Assembly: GCA_964591085.1 (NCBI GenBank)
Contig: CAZPXH010000001.1
Span: forward strand, 354,509-418,508
Reading direction: 5' to 3'
From: CAZPXH01 sp964591085
GTDB taxonomy: Bacteria > Spirochaetota > Spirochaetia > DSM-27196 > CAZPXH01
DNA: 64,000 bases
In this document: piece after piece, positions 55,266 through 63,878 of the stretch
Layout of the letters: each line of letters begins with the position of its first letter
Numbering within the stretch: the stretch's first letter is position 1
Notes under the pieces: generated by a model
The model's database searches: none
Told to the model about the DNA's origin: nothing
What the model saw: the letters and a program-made list of their open reading frames with translations, nothing else
Position numbers and translations under genes: made by a program

Positions 55266-58200
55266 CTATCTGATCAGAATGAACTCCACGCGGCGATTCT
55301 TCCAGCGCTGCTCAACGTCCGTGTGGGGCACAACCGGATCCTGGCCACCCCTGCCGCTTGCACTTACGCGACGCTCCGCCATTCCGCGCTCAACCAGGGC
55401 GTCCGCCACCCGCTGCGCACGCGCAAGCGAGAGCGGAAGCAGAATTTCCTCTTCCTCCTGCCGGCTACCAGTGAGGTTCACTGCATGGCCCTCAATCTCA
55501 ATGCGATAGCTCGGGTATCGATCAAACACTTCAACCAGGCGCTGCAGTACCGTCAGGTTCTGGGCACCCCGTGGGTCGGCGGCGTCAAGCACCAGCTCTG
55601 GTGAGTTGGGCGTGAAGGTGATGGATGGAATCTGCACGCGAAGCTGGTCGCCATCCCGGATTACCAGGATGTCAATGGGAATCCGGCCGGTGACACTGCT
55701 TCGGTTGCCCAGCTCGTCGGCAACGGAGAGCTCAAAGCCGTACTCTTCCGCGGAGAGCACCAGCTCTCCGTCCGCTGCGCGGCCGTTCCACTCAAGCGTG
55801 GCTGGGGGACGTCCGCGGCCCGCAAAATCCCGGAAGAATCGGCCGTTGCGGTCCACGATTTCCAGCCGCCACCCCGCTATGTCACCGGCGTCCTCGGCCG
55901 TAATTCCAATGGTCAGCAGATCAGCGGTTCCGTCACCGTCAGGACCAAACGGGAGCGGCCCGGCCTCTACGGAAAGCTCGGGTGGGCTTGAGTCCACGCG
56001 CACCGGAGGCGTCTCCAGAGCAAGCCGATCCCCCTTCTCCCAGGCCAGGCTGAGACTCGGCCGGTACAGTCCATCAGTGCGGACAGATTCCGGCCAGCCA
56101 AATTCCAGGGAACCATCTGTTACCTCGTTTCCCTGCCGCGAGAAAACCTGTGCTCCGCTGCGGTCAAGCAGAACAAACTGCCAGGAACTCAGTCCGTCCT
56201 CCGGCACCACCGTGGCACTGAACGCAAGTGAATCGCTGACCCCGTCGTTGTTGGGGCTGATTGCCTGCGCGCTAGCGGTAAGGAAACCCTGCGGAACACG
56301 TCTGTCTATCAGCACGGATCCGCCGGAGATCTCCGTCCGGTTTCCCGCGCTGTCCTCACCAACGCCACGCAGTTCCCAGGTTCCGTCCGCAACGGGGTTC
56401 CCGCGTTCGTCTCGGGCATCCCACTGCGCAACTCCGGGCTCCGGCACCGAAACCGGTACGCTGAGGCCCAGACGGCGGAAGGACAGCGCCCAGTCACCGC
56501 CGCCAGACGGAGCAAAGCGGAAGCGGACGGTGTCCCGACTGCCATCCGCGTTGGGGGACACCGGGCTCTCAAGGACCGCAAGCTCAGCCTGCGGGGCGCT
56601 GAGGTCCACGCTCACTGCCGGAGATTCGGCGAGGATCTCGCTTCCGTCCGGAAGGCTGGCGCGGAACTCGGCTGTGTAGGTAGCTTCCGGGACCCGAAGC
56701 CCGGATGCGTTCGTGCCGTTCCAGGGGATCTCCTGCGGCGGAACTCCCGTTCCGGTAAAGCTCCTGACGGCAGCACCGTCCGGACCGCGAATATCCAGGC
56801 GCCATTGGGCGAACTCAGCATTTTCCAGTCGGAGTACAAACCTCACCTGGTCCCGACGCCCGTCACCGTTGGGTGAGAACACCGCCGGTGTGACCTGTAC
56901 TGCAGCCCCGGCAACCCGGGTGTCCACCTGGAAGCGGACCGTGTTGGAGAGTCCGCGGTTTCCGGCAATGTCCGTAGCGCCGATCCGATAGCGGTAGCTT
57001 CCGTCCGGGATGAAGCCCTCACCCTCATCAAGTGACCCGTCCCAGGAGAAACGGCGCTCGGGAAAGCCACTCCAGGTGAAGCTTCTGACAACTTCGTCGG
57101 CCTCGTTCCGAATCTCCCCCGTCCAGCGTGTCTGCGCTTCAGCCTCATGGAGGACCAGAAGGCTGTCCCGAATACCGTCACCGTCTGGAGAGAACAGGTT
57201 CTGCTCCAGAGAGACACGTGACTGCGGAGTCGTGAGATCAACCGTTACGGGTGCGCTTGCGCCTTCGCTCCGGTTGCCGTTGGGATACTCAACTCGGAGA
57301 AGGAATCGGAGGTCCCCTTCTGCCGGGGAGTCTCCGGGGTTCTGGGGGAACAGAAGCTCACCCGCCGGCCGGCCACTGCCCTCTCGCAATACTCGTTCTC
57401 CGGCGGCATCGGATACCAGTAGAGCCCAGCTGGTCCCCGCTCCACCGGGCGCGTCCCAGGAGACCGTCACCTGATCCGAAACTCCATCCCCGTTTGGGGA
57501 AATGGCAGGACGGTCTATCGTGAGCAAAGGCTCGGGTATTTGCGCTTCAAGCACGATGTTGCGGAGAATCGCGGAACCGGTGTTTCCTCCGTCATCGGTG
57601 GCGGTAATCCGGAAGGTGTAGACCCCGTTGGCAGCGGTGATTCCGGCATCGGTAGTTCCGTCCCAGACCAGGCTCCCCGCGCCGTTACCACCGAAGGATC
57701 CGGCACGAACGGCAGTCCCCTCTGCATTGCTGATGGACCACTCCCAGCGGCGCTCCGCACTTGCATCAAGAGAAAGAACAAGACGGTCGGCAATGCCATC
57801 CCCGTCTGGACTGAAGCGCAGAGGATCAGCGTTGACCGACACCTCGGGGCGATCACGATCCAGGCGAACCGGGGGACCGGTCTGCACCACGCGGTTTCCC
57901 GCAGCATCCTCCACTTCCAGCACCGCCCGGTAGCTGCCGTCCGGCGCCGGGCCCGCACTGCCCTCACCGAACCATCGGAACTCTTCCGGGACGCCTGTTC
58001 TGGCACGGGTCTCAGCCAATGCAGCAAAGAAGCTTGCAACATCCGTGATGGCAAGCTCGCTGACCCGGAAGCGTTCGCGCGCAAGCGGATCACCGCCTCC
58101 AACCGGTTCCACCCGAATCTCGTAGCCGACAATATCGCCGTCCGGATCCTCAGCCTGGAGACTCCAGACTGCCGCGTCCAACGTCCCGTCCCCGTTGGGC

Positions 58201-59204
58201 GATACCACGGGCGCGCTAGCCAGCGAGACAGAGAGATCCGGCTCTGTGCCAGAGGGGTCCCGCAGCCGGATGCCGATCCGTCCTCCGGTGGCGTAAGTTC
58301 CATTGCCCAGGAAGGGCTGAAGTGTGGCCTCCGTCCGGGCTCTTCTTCCGGCACCAGCCGGCAGTTCCAAAGAAAGGCTGACACCGGGAACCAGCGGCCG
58401 TGCGGCGCTGCCGGCCATTCGTGCGCTTACATCGGTGACGCTGTCCAGCGAGAGTACAAGCCACTGATCCAGGCGGAGATCAGCACCGAAGCCTGCAATC
58501 AGGCCACTGAACTGCGGAAAGCGGAGGCCACCGCTGACTGCTACGCTCAGGCGATCACCGTCAAGGAGCGAATAGCGAGCGCCAAGCGAGGGCGCATAAA
58601 CCGCCGGGCTCGCCCCGCTTCCCGCCGGCCGCCAGGGAATTCCCAGGCCCAACACCGCGACATCCGCGCGAAGCCGGGCACTGAGCTGCAGTGTTGCACC
58701 GAGATCCGCGGTGAAGCCTGCACCAAAGCCCGCGCTGCCGGACCCGGCCAGAAGCTGGGCTGCCGCCCCGAGTCTCAGCGATGAGCCCAGTGACTTGGCC
58801 GCCAATGCGCGCAAGCCCAGACCACGGCCGAGGTCACTGAAGGCGTCCGGAGAAGCAATGACGGATACGGCGGCGGCGACATCGGCAACCTGAAGGCCGG
58901 TACTACCGGAGAGCGTTCCGGTGAAACCCTGCAGCCCCGCGGCATCGGCGAGCGCCAGCCAGGACAGCGACAGCTCGGGGACCGCGCTGCGGGCGGGTTC
59001 GGCCGGGTTTGCGGCCCAGGCTCCGCCGATATCGCCGGGCAGGACACCCTGGGTGGGACCCCACGCTCCAAGCAAACTGTAGAGGGAGTCCCCGCCGCTG
59101 GCGGGCTGGTACTGTGCGGAAACCGTTGTTGCAGGCCCAAGAAGCAAGGCAATGCCAAGCAGTGCGGACGCCGGAATACACCGGCTGAAATCAGTGAGTT
59201 TCAT
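55266..59204 (-). CDS. giant outer-membrane protein: barrel-like N-terminus, eight Ig-like repeats, OmpA C-terminus
   Basis: A 1312-residue exported protein. After a signal peptide (ALLGIALLLGPATTVSAQ), residues about 40-320 are Gly/Ala/Leu-rich strands that look like the PorV/FadL-like barrel of spirochaete UPF0164 proteins. Then eight modules, about 104 residues each, begin with a S-P-N/D-G-D-G type motif, at about residues 333, 462, 566, 669, 773, 880, 980 and 1084 (SPNGDGTLDA, SPDGDGIADR, SPNGDGVSDQ, SPDGDGIRDS, SPNGDGRRDQ, SPNADGSRDT, SPNNDGVSDS, GPDGDGTADL); they resemble FlgD-type Ig-like domains. Residues about 1195-1312 are an OmpA/MotB peptidoglycan-binding domain (YRIEIEGHAVNLTG, LSLARAQRVADALVERGM, NRRVEFILIR). 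Start ATG 59204 has GAGGAG ten bases before it. Confidence 0.82.
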   Translation of the reverse strand: MKLTDFSRCIPASALLGIALLLGPATTVSAQYQPASGGDSLYSLLGAWGPTQGVLPGDIGGAWAANPAEPARSAVPELSLSWLALADAAGLQGFTGTLSGSTGLQVADVAAAVSVIASPDAFSDLGRGLGLRALAAKSLGSSLRLGAAAQLLAGSGSAGFGAGFTADLGATLQLSARLRADVAVLGLGIPWRPAGSGASPAVYAPSLGARYSLLDGDRLSVAVSGGLRFPQFSGLIAGFGADLRLDQWLVLSLDSVTDVSARMAGSAARPLVPGVSLSLELPAGAGRRARTEATLQPFLGNGTYATGGRIGIRLRDPSGTEPDLSVSLASAPVVSPNGDGTLDAAVWSLQAEDPDGDIVGYEIRVEPVGGGDPLARERFRVSELAITDVASFFAALAETRARTGVPEEFRWFGEGSAGPAPDGSYRAVLEVEDAAGNRVVQTGPPVRLDRDRPEVSVNADPLRFSPDGDGIADRLVLSLDASAERRWEWSISNAEGTAVRAGSFGGNGAGSLVWDGTTDAGITAANGVYTFRITATDDGGNTGSAILRNIVLEAQIPEPLLTIDRPAISPNGDGVSDQVTVSWDAPGGAGTSWALLVSDAAGERVLREGSGRPAGELLFPQNPGDSPAEGDLRFLLRVEYPNGNRSEGASAPVTVDLTTPQSRVSLEQNLFSPDGDGIRDSLLVLHEAEAQTRWTGEIRNEADEVVRSFTWSGFPERRFSWDGSLDEGEGFIPDGSYRYRIGATDIAGNRGLSNTVRFQVDTRVAGAAVQVTPAVFSPNGDGRRDQVRFVLRLENAEFAQWRLDIRGPDGAAVRSFTGTGVPPQEIPWNGTNASGLRVPEATYTAEFRASLPDGSEILAESPAVSVDLSAPQAELAVLESPVSPNADGSRDTVRFRFAPSGGGDWALSFRRLGLSVPVSVPEPGVAQWDARDERGNPVADGTWELRGVGEDSAGNRTEISGGSVLIDRRVPQGFLTASAQAISPNNDGVSDSLAFSATVVPEDGLSSWQFVLLDRSGAQVFSRQGNEVTDGSLEFGWPESVRTDGLYRPSLSLAWEKGDRLALETPPVRVDSSPPELSVEAGPLPFGPDGDGTADLLTIGITAEDAGDIAGWRLEIVDRNGRFFRDFAGRGRPPATLEWNGRAADGELVLSAEEYGFELSVADELGNRSSVTGRIPIDILVIRDGDQLRVQIPSITFTPNSPELVLDAADPRGAQNLTVLQRLVEVFDRYPSYRIEIEGHAVNLTGSRQEEEEILLPLSLARAQRVADALVERGMAERRVSASGRGGQDPVVPHTDVEQRWKNRRVEFILIR

Positions 59205-59373
59205 CTCCCAGGAGCTCCTCGGCCTCGGCAATGGTATATCGTTCGTAGAGTCGGCGGTTGAGCTGTTCCAGCAGAACGCAGAGCGGATCGGGAAGGCGGT
59301 CCTCGTCCCGCCGGAGCTGACGAACCAGCGCCAGAAGCTGCAAATCCGTGAGACGGATGTCCAGGTCTCCCAT
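59191..59373 (-). CDS. 60-residue cytoplasmic protein of unknown function
   Basis: A short, charged, helical product (MGDLDIRLTDLQLLALVRQL at the start, NRRLYERYTIAEAEELLGDE near the end) with no signal or cysteine. It starts two bases after the MBL-hydrolase stop (TGAccATG) and ends inside the first codons of the giant OmpA protein, so it is flanked by coupled genes on both sides; that, together with a coding-like composition, argues for a real gene. No Shine-Dalgarno is present, so translation probably depends on the gene before. I recognise no family. Confidence 0.6.
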   Translation of the reverse strand: MGDLDIRLTDLQLLALVRQLRRDEDRLPDPLCVLLEQLNRRLYERYTIAEAEELLGDETH

Positions 59374-59375
59374 GG

Positions 59376-60323
59376 TCACGGGATCTCTACCGTCGCTCCC
59401 TCGGTGCATATGTCTACATCCAGGAACGTACCGCCCTGACGCTGCGCATACCAGCGTGCGTTGCGCAGATTGGCAGAGGTTTTCACGTCATCGTAGGTGG
59501 GCTCATGGTGAAACATAAGCAGGTGGGGGATCTGCCAGACCATCGCAAAGTCCACCCCGAGACTGTAGGACGAATGCCCCCAGTTGTACTTCTCGATTGC
59601 CTCGCCCAGCGTATACATCGTGTCCAGCAGCATCCCGTCTGCACCCCTGAAGAAGGCAACGTTCTCTTCCGTCTCGGCAAAGTCAGTTTGCTGCAGCTCA
59701 ACGTCCGTGAGGTGGAGGAAGCGGCTCTTTCCACTGTCTATCCGGTACCCGAATGCCCGGCCCGGGTGAAAGAGTTCCCGCCACGCAATCCGGGTAGCGC
59801 CGAGGCGGACGGTTCGCTCCTCCAGCTCGTGGAAATAGATTTTGGCCCGCGCCGTGTCCTGCATGGTCACCGGGAACATTGGCGGCTGCATGTGATGCTT
59901 CAGGATCTGATCAAAGCCTTCCACAGGGCTGTAGAAGTGGATCTCCACCGTGGGATCAAACATCGGGATGAAAAAGGGCAGGCCCTGGATGTGGTCGTAG
60001 TGGAAGTGAGTGAAAAAGATGTCGTAGCGGGTGGGCTTAGGCGGATTGCGTACCGCGTGAAGTCCCAGCTCGCGTATGCCGGAGCCGGCGTCAATAACAA
60101 TGACCCTGCCGTCATTCGCGCGGTACTCCACGCAGGCGGTGTTTCCACCAGCCGTTCCAAACAGCCATTCCGGCAGGCCCGCCAGAAACCGTTCCCGCGC
60201 TTCAGCGCTGACAAGGTCATCCGGGCGGATCCGCTGTACGGCCGCCGTGATCTTGCTGCGAATCTGGTCCGGACGAAGCGGTGTGGGGATGCTTCCACGC
60301 ACACCCCAGAAGCGCACGGTCAC
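59376..60323 (-). CDS. MBL-fold metal-dependent hydrolase
   Basis: A 315-residue metallo-beta-lactamase-fold protein. It begins VTVRFWGVRGSIPTP, the opening of the COG1235/PhnP-like and cyclic-nucleotide-phosphodiesterase-like group, and carries the metal motif T-H106-F-H108-Y-D110-H111, a later Asp (DGMLLDTMY) and His (LMFHHEP). Substrate cannot be told; phosphodiester bonds are most likely for the group. A class III cyclase is encoded in the same window but 16 kb away, so a cyclic-nucleotide role is only a guess. GTG 60323 overlaps the stop of the Cys-rich gene (GTGA); a second GTG is two codons on (60317). Confidence 0.85.
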   Translation of the reverse strand: MTVRFWGVRGSIPTPLRPDQIRSKITAAVQRIRPDDLVSAEARERFLAGLPEWLFGTAGGNTACVEYRANDGRVIVIDAGSGIRELGLHAVRNPPKPTRYDIFFTHFHYDHIQGLPFFIPMFDPTVEIHFYSPVEGFDQILKHHMQPPMFPVTMQDTARAKIYFHELEERTVRLGATRIAWRELFHPGRAFGYRIDSGKSRFLHLTDVELQQTDFAETEENVAFFRGADGMLLDTMYTLGEAIEKYNWGHSSYSLGVDFAMVWQIPHLLMFHHEPTYDDVKTSANLRNARWYAQRQGGTFLDVDICTEGATVEIP

Positions 60324-60769
60324 GGGGTCTCTGGCTCCAGCAGTGGCTCGGCCTGCCGCATTCGCTGCAAAGCGGTGATGTGGGCTTCCGTGTGGAGCTC
60401 GCCCGCGAGCATACCGGGGCAGTCGGCGGCAAACTCCAGCCAGGCTTGCCGGCTTGCCACGGCCGCCGGCCAGAACGGATACAGGCGGCACTGCAGCGGC
60501 CGTGATTCGTACACGCTGCAGCCTCCGTCCTTCCACAACACGCAGTCCAGGTTGGAATGCTCCCGGAGGGACAGGCGATTGCCAAAGGATGTGTGCACTA
60601 CCCGGCAGTAGCGGGCGGACACGGCCTGTGTTGTGATGTTGAAGTGTGACGCAAGGCGATCCAGATCGCGCTGTGAAAGAAACACGTATCCGCTCTCATG
60701 CCGACAGCAGCGTGAGCAGTGGGTACAGGTGAAGCGCAGTCCATCCTTGTACCAGGACCGTCCGGTCAC
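60320..60769 (-). CDS. YkgJ-family Cys-rich protein (putative zinc/iron-chelating)
   Basis: The 149-residue protein has the Cys cluster of the YkgJ/UPF0153 family: C15-x2-C18-x2-C21-C22 near the N-terminus (FTCTHCSRCCRHESG), then C55, C76, C84 and C94 (DGGCSVYESRPLQCRLYPFW). The family is thought to bind Fe-S clusters or zinc; function is not settled. GTG 60769 is well supported by AGGAGG eight bases ahead. It starts only 28 bases after tRNA-Tyr on the same strand, with no terminator between, so tRNA and mRNA are probably made as one transcript. Confidence 0.85.
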   Translation of the reverse strand: MTGRSWYKDGLRFTCTHCSRCCRHESGYVFLSQRDLDRLASHFNITTQAVSARYCRVVHTSFGNRLSLREHSNLDCVLWKDGGCSVYESRPLQCRLYPFWPAAVASRQAWLEFAADCPGMLAGELHTEAHITALQRMRQAEPLLEPETP

Positions 60770-60797
60770 TGTTCGCGCCTCCTGCCCGATCTCAGCT

Positions 60798-60879
60798 TGG
60801 GGAGTGAAGGATTCGAACCTTCGAAGGCTGAGCCAACAGATTTACAGTCTGCCCCCTTTGACCGCTCGGGAAACTCCCC
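60798..60879 (-). tRNA. tRNA-Tyr (anticodon GUA)
   Basis: Reading the minus strand from 60879: acceptor GGGGAGT pairs with ACTCCCC (60805-60799) with discriminator A at 60798; the anticodon loop is ACTGTAAAT with GTA in the middle; GGTTCGAATCC is the T arm; and a long variable arm (GTTGGCTCAGCC) makes it a class II tRNA, as bacterial tRNA-Tyr is. Length is 82 nt. The 3' CCA is not encoded. tRNA-Tyr is one of the substrates of Tgt, encoded at 18713. Confidence 0.93.
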
Positions 60880-60893
60880 AGAATCGAGCGGGA

Positions 60894-60922
60894 AGCCTAG
60901 ACAGCGGGTGAACCGCTGTCAA
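60894..60922 (-). promoter_or_regulatory. tRNA-Tyr promoter with an 8-bp palindrome over the -35/spacer
   Basis: On the minus strand TTGACA (60917-60922), a 17-base spacer and TAGGCT (60894-60899) place the start at about 60887, eight bases before the tRNA. The inverted repeat GACAGCGG-gtgaa-CCGCTGTC (plus strand 60900-60920) covers the last four bases of the -35 box and the whole spacer, which fits an operator or is a chance palindrome. Confidence 0.7.
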
Positions 60923-61041
60923 GCATGCGGAGCTTTACCGGCGGATTCCCGGTGTGCAGACTCTCCATTGTGATTGACGCCACGTCTCCAGCCGTCCGAA
61001 GCCGGCGGTTCCCGGCCCGCGCCGAATCCGGCTTGTGCCCC

Positions 61042-62688
61042 ATGCCTGGCCGGGGCGCGGTCCCTGCCATCCTCCTGTTGCTCTTCACCGCACCGGCGAT
61101 GCTCGGGGCCCAGACCCCCTTGGATGGGGTTCCCTTTGACCAGCTGCGGGAACTGGACCCCTGGAGCCAGAGTGTGTTTGGCCGGTCCTTCACGGAGGCA
61201 GCTTCTGGCGAAACGGTCACTGAGCTCTATGTTCTGGGATTCTCGCTGGAGACTGAAGCCCCGGTGGACGATGTGCTCTACCTGGAAATCCGCGGCGGTG
61301 CCCTGAGTCGGCTTGAGTTGCGGACCACCGTTCCCAGGGCTGAGTCAGATGATCTGCTGGTGCTCCTCGGAGACCTGCCGGAGCGGGATACTGACGTTTC
61401 CTTCACTGGCCCCTACACCATCACCTTTCCCCCCGAGCAGCGGGACCTCAGTGAGTGGCTTTCTGCCAGATCCGTGGGCATTGCCTACCTGCAGGAGGGC
61501 GGCGGTGCGCGGGGAGTCATCTTTGAGTTCCCGGCACTTCGGATCCTTCTCAACGATGAAGTAACAGCAATCGATCCCCGCCTTGTCTATCTGGAGCTCT
61601 GGACCTCCGAACAGGAGGAAGGATTGGAGCTGGCCCTGGATACGGCTCGGCGATTTGTGGACGAGCGCCCCTGGGTGAACCTGCAGTTGCGACAGCTGAG
61701 CCGGGAGGAACTCCGGGTGAACTTCCGCCGCAGCCCGGAGACCGGGCAAAACCCAACGCTTCTGTGGACAGATTCCGGGCTGGTCGGCGAGTTCCTGGAA
61801 GCAGAACTCCTGCAGACCACGGAAGGGCTGGTTGAGCCGGAGGATCTGGTGGCAACGGTGATTGAAGACGGGCTGAGCTGGGGAGTGCCGGTGACGGCGG
61901 GAAATCCGCTGATGCTGGTCTACGATTCCCGCCGGGTTTCCCAGGCCCCGCGCAGCACGGATGAGCTCCTGCAACTGGCCGGTGGTGGAGCGGGTCTCGC
62001 ACTCACCAGTACCGAGGCGTTCTGGTTTGCACCATGGGTAGCGGGGTATGGCGGAAGCCTCCTTGCAGAGGATGGCATCACACCAACGCTTGACAGTCCG
62101 GCCGTGATTTCTGCTCTGGAGCTGCTCCGGCGACTTGCGGCCGACGGCATCATTGCGCCGGATATGGATTACGCGGCCATGAACGCAGCGTTTCTGGACG
62201 GCTCTGCAGGAATGGCCTTCAACGGCGTGTGGGCGTTTCCCGATTACTCAGGTGCACCCCGCTTCACAGGAGGGAGCCTTGTTGCCGCACCCCTGCCACG
62301 GCTGAGTGAGACCGGACTTCCGCTTGCATCGTGGAACACCCCATCCATGCTCCTGATGCCCCTCCTGGTTTCCGGGCGGCAGTACCGCGTTGCAGCGGAC
62401 TTCATTGCCTATGCCACAGACCGGGAGCAACAGCTCCGCGCGGCGCGGGAATACGGGCTGGTACCGGCCCGTCTGGGACTCCTGGACGGAGAGCGCTCGG
62501 TACCTGCCGAGCTTGTAACTCAAGCCCAGGCTGTACGATTTGCCGTGCCACAACCGTCCCGTCCGGAAGCCGATGCGGTGTTTGCCGCGATACGGGACCT
62601 TCTCCCGGCAGTCATCCGAGGGGACCTCAGCCCGCAGGCTGGCGCACAGCAGATGCAGCGCCAGGCCCTGGAGCTGATCGGCAACTAA
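61042..62688 (+). CDS. orphan extracellular solute-binding protein with N-terminal extension
   Basis: The second half of this 548-residue exported protein matches family 1 (maltose/sn-glycerol-3-P type) solute-binding proteins: NPLMLVYDSRRVSQAPRST, STEAFWFAPWVAGYGGSLLA, LRRLAADGIIAPDMDYAAMN, GSAGMAFNGVWAF and FIAYATDREQQLRAA are characteristic. Residues about 25-210 before it form a beta-rich region (VTELYVLGFSLETEAPVDDV, VLYLEIRGGALSRLELR) that is not part of such proteins. Signal peptide: AVPAILLLLFTAPAMLGAQ. ATG 61042 is chosen as the codon just before the signal; no ribosome binding site is clear and a frame to 60925 exists. No ABC permease or ATPase is next to it, so its transporter is unknown. 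Confidence 0.78.
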   Translation: MPGRGAVPAILLLLFTAPAMLGAQTPLDGVPFDQLRELDPWSQSVFGRSFTEAASGETVTELYVLGFSLETEAPVDDVLYLEIRGGALSRLELRTTVPRAESDDLLVLLGDLPERDTDVSFTGPYTITFPPEQRDLSEWLSARSVGIAYLQEGGGARGVIFEFPALRILLNDEVTAIDPRLVYLELWTSEQEEGLELALDTARRFVDERPWVNLQLRQLSREELRVNFRRSPETGQNPTLLWTDSGLVGEFLEAELLQTTEGLVEPEDLVATVIEDGLSWGVPVTAGNPLMLVYDSRRVSQAPRSTDELLQLAGGGAGLALTSTEAFWFAPWVAGYGGSLLAEDGITPTLDSPAVISALELLRRLAADGIIAPDMDYAAMNAAFLDGSAGMAFNGVWAFPDYSGAPRFTGGSLVAAPLPRLSETGLPLASWNTPSMLLMPLLVSGRQYRVAADFIAYATDREQQLRAAREYGLVPARLGLLDGERSVPAELVTQAQAVRFAVPQPSRPEADAVFAAIRDLLPAVIRGDLSPQAGAQQMQRQALELIGN

Positions 62689-62919
62689 AGCGCTGCCCCG
62701 CCCGGCAATCCCGCGCCGTCCCCTACCTGCGCAAGGGCTCGCCGGAGTTCTCGTGCCATCGCTTCCCTCTCGTCCCGGAGCTATGTTCGATTGGAGGACC
62801 GGCCATTCCGCAATAGCAGAGGAGACGAGCTGCGCCTGGTGTTCTCCGCATCTGCCTGCACTTACATCTTCTAAAATGGCCGGGAAAGTGGAGCCCCCAC
62901 CCGCCTGGTTCTGGAAGGC

Positions 62920-63228
62920 GTGGATGGCGCCCGTACCATCTACCTTCCGGAACCGGACCAGCCGCAAACGTTCTTCCTTGATCGGAAATTCTTTGAGGTC
63001 TTCCGTGCAGCAGAACGCATTGACCCGGACGACTTCTTCCTCAACCCGGATTCCTTCCCCAGCGTCACATTTGAATTTGAGGGTGCCCCCAGCGTGAGCA
63101 GACCCTGGCTGTTCCTCATCCAGTGGCCCTTGGCCGTCTTCCCCTACCGCCACGACTTTGCCGATGCACTCGGCCCGGTACTGGATCTGCTTCCCGAAGC
63201 GCTGCCGTGGAGTACGGAAACAGAATGA
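62920..63228 (+). CDS. hypothetical protein, possibly the 3' part of a gene broken by a stop
   Basis: From GTG 62920 a 102-residue product can be read: an alpha/beta segment with TIYLPEPDQPQTFFLDRKFF, DDFFLNPDSFPSVTFEFEG and WLFLIQWPLAVFPYRHDFAD; no family recognised. In the same frame the protein-like reading goes on upstream (NGRESGAPTRLVLEGVDG), interrupted by a single TAA at 62872-62874, and above that SYVRLEDRPFRNSRGDELR and LVFSASACTYIF back to about 62770. So the gene may once have started near 62700-62790 and been broken. The 230 bases 62689-62919 otherwise contain no gene I can support. No ribosome binding site before the GTG is convincing. Confidence 0.45.
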   Translation: MDGARTIYLPEPDQPQTFFLDRKFFEVFRAAERIDPDDFFLNPDSFPSVTFEFEGAPSVSRPWLFLIQWPLAVFPYRHDFADALGPVLDLLPEALPWSTETE

Positions 63229-63326
63229 TTGGGTGAGGTGGGCGGGGCTGTCAGTCACGGCGATCCGTCCGTGCTCGCCGCATTGATACTGGATGCATCT
63301 GTATCCACGGATCTATCATTTGCTCC

Positions 63327-63878
63327 ATGAGAACTGTCCGTGTTGTGTTGCTCTTGCTTGTGGCCGGTCGGGTCTGGGGTCAGGATTCTCAATTCGACTG
63401 GAAGCTCTCCTACATTGGCCACAACGTTGAGGATTTTCCGGGCCTCGTCATCGCGGAATGGCAGCAGCAGGGTGAACGGCAGCCGGTCCTGATCGAGTTA
63501 GTCTTCTACGATGGCGGTGAATCTGAGGAGTTCGAGTCGCTACCACTTCGTCCAGGCAGCTACCTGACAGCTTCTCAGGAAACCATTCTGAGGTGGTATG
63601 ACGCAGTAGCGATGACGGTTACGGCTGCCTCGGGTGACCGAGAGACTTATCTCGTGTCTGAGGAACTCGGGAGCGTATTTCCACTCGATGGCCGGTTCTT
63701 CGACCTGATTGACCCGCTTCAACCGGAGCCCGCGACGTTGACTCTACTGTTTGATGGTGCGCCGCAACGACGGATCGAACCAGCTTTCGAGCGCCTGTGG
63801 TACATGCTTGCGCCCTTGCTGGATGATTACGCGGAAATACTGGAACCAGCAGCAGCGTACATCCAGGCGTTCGAATGA
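63327..63878 (+). CDS. exported protein of unknown function
   Basis: A 183-residue protein with a signal peptide (MRTVRVVLLLLVAGRVWGQ) and a mature part rich in Glu, Gln and aromatic residues (DWKLSYIGHNVEDFPGLVIA, RPGSYLTASQETILRWYDAV, RIEPAFERLWYMLAPLLDDY). No catalytic or lipid motif. ATG 63327 is the only good start; it lies 98 bases after the previous stop, a gap in which I see no other gene. Its stop overlaps the next gene (ATGA), so the two are likely partners at the cell envelope. Confidence 0.65.
   Translation: MRTVRVVLLLLVAGRVWGQDSQFDWKLSYIGHNVEDFPGLVIAEWQQQGERQPVLIELVFYDGGESEEFESLPLRPGSYLTASQETILRWYDAVAMTVTAASGDRETYLVSEELGSVFPLDGRFFDLIDPLQPEPATLTLLFDGAPQRRIEPAFERLWYMLAPLLDDYAEILEPAAAYIQAFE

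Noticed and set aside
57540..58784. Long plus-strand open frame (about 414 codons) opposite the OmpA/Ig-repeat gene
   Set aside because: It is the complement of a clearly coding, repeat-bearing gene in GC-rich DNA; no ribosome binding site, no recognisable domain, and composition of a shadow frame.
62248..63258. Minus-strand open frame of 336 codons across the 3' end of the solute-binding gene
   Set aside because: Cys/Arg/Gly-rich shadow with no domain; it overlaps a well-supported gene and I see no start signal.
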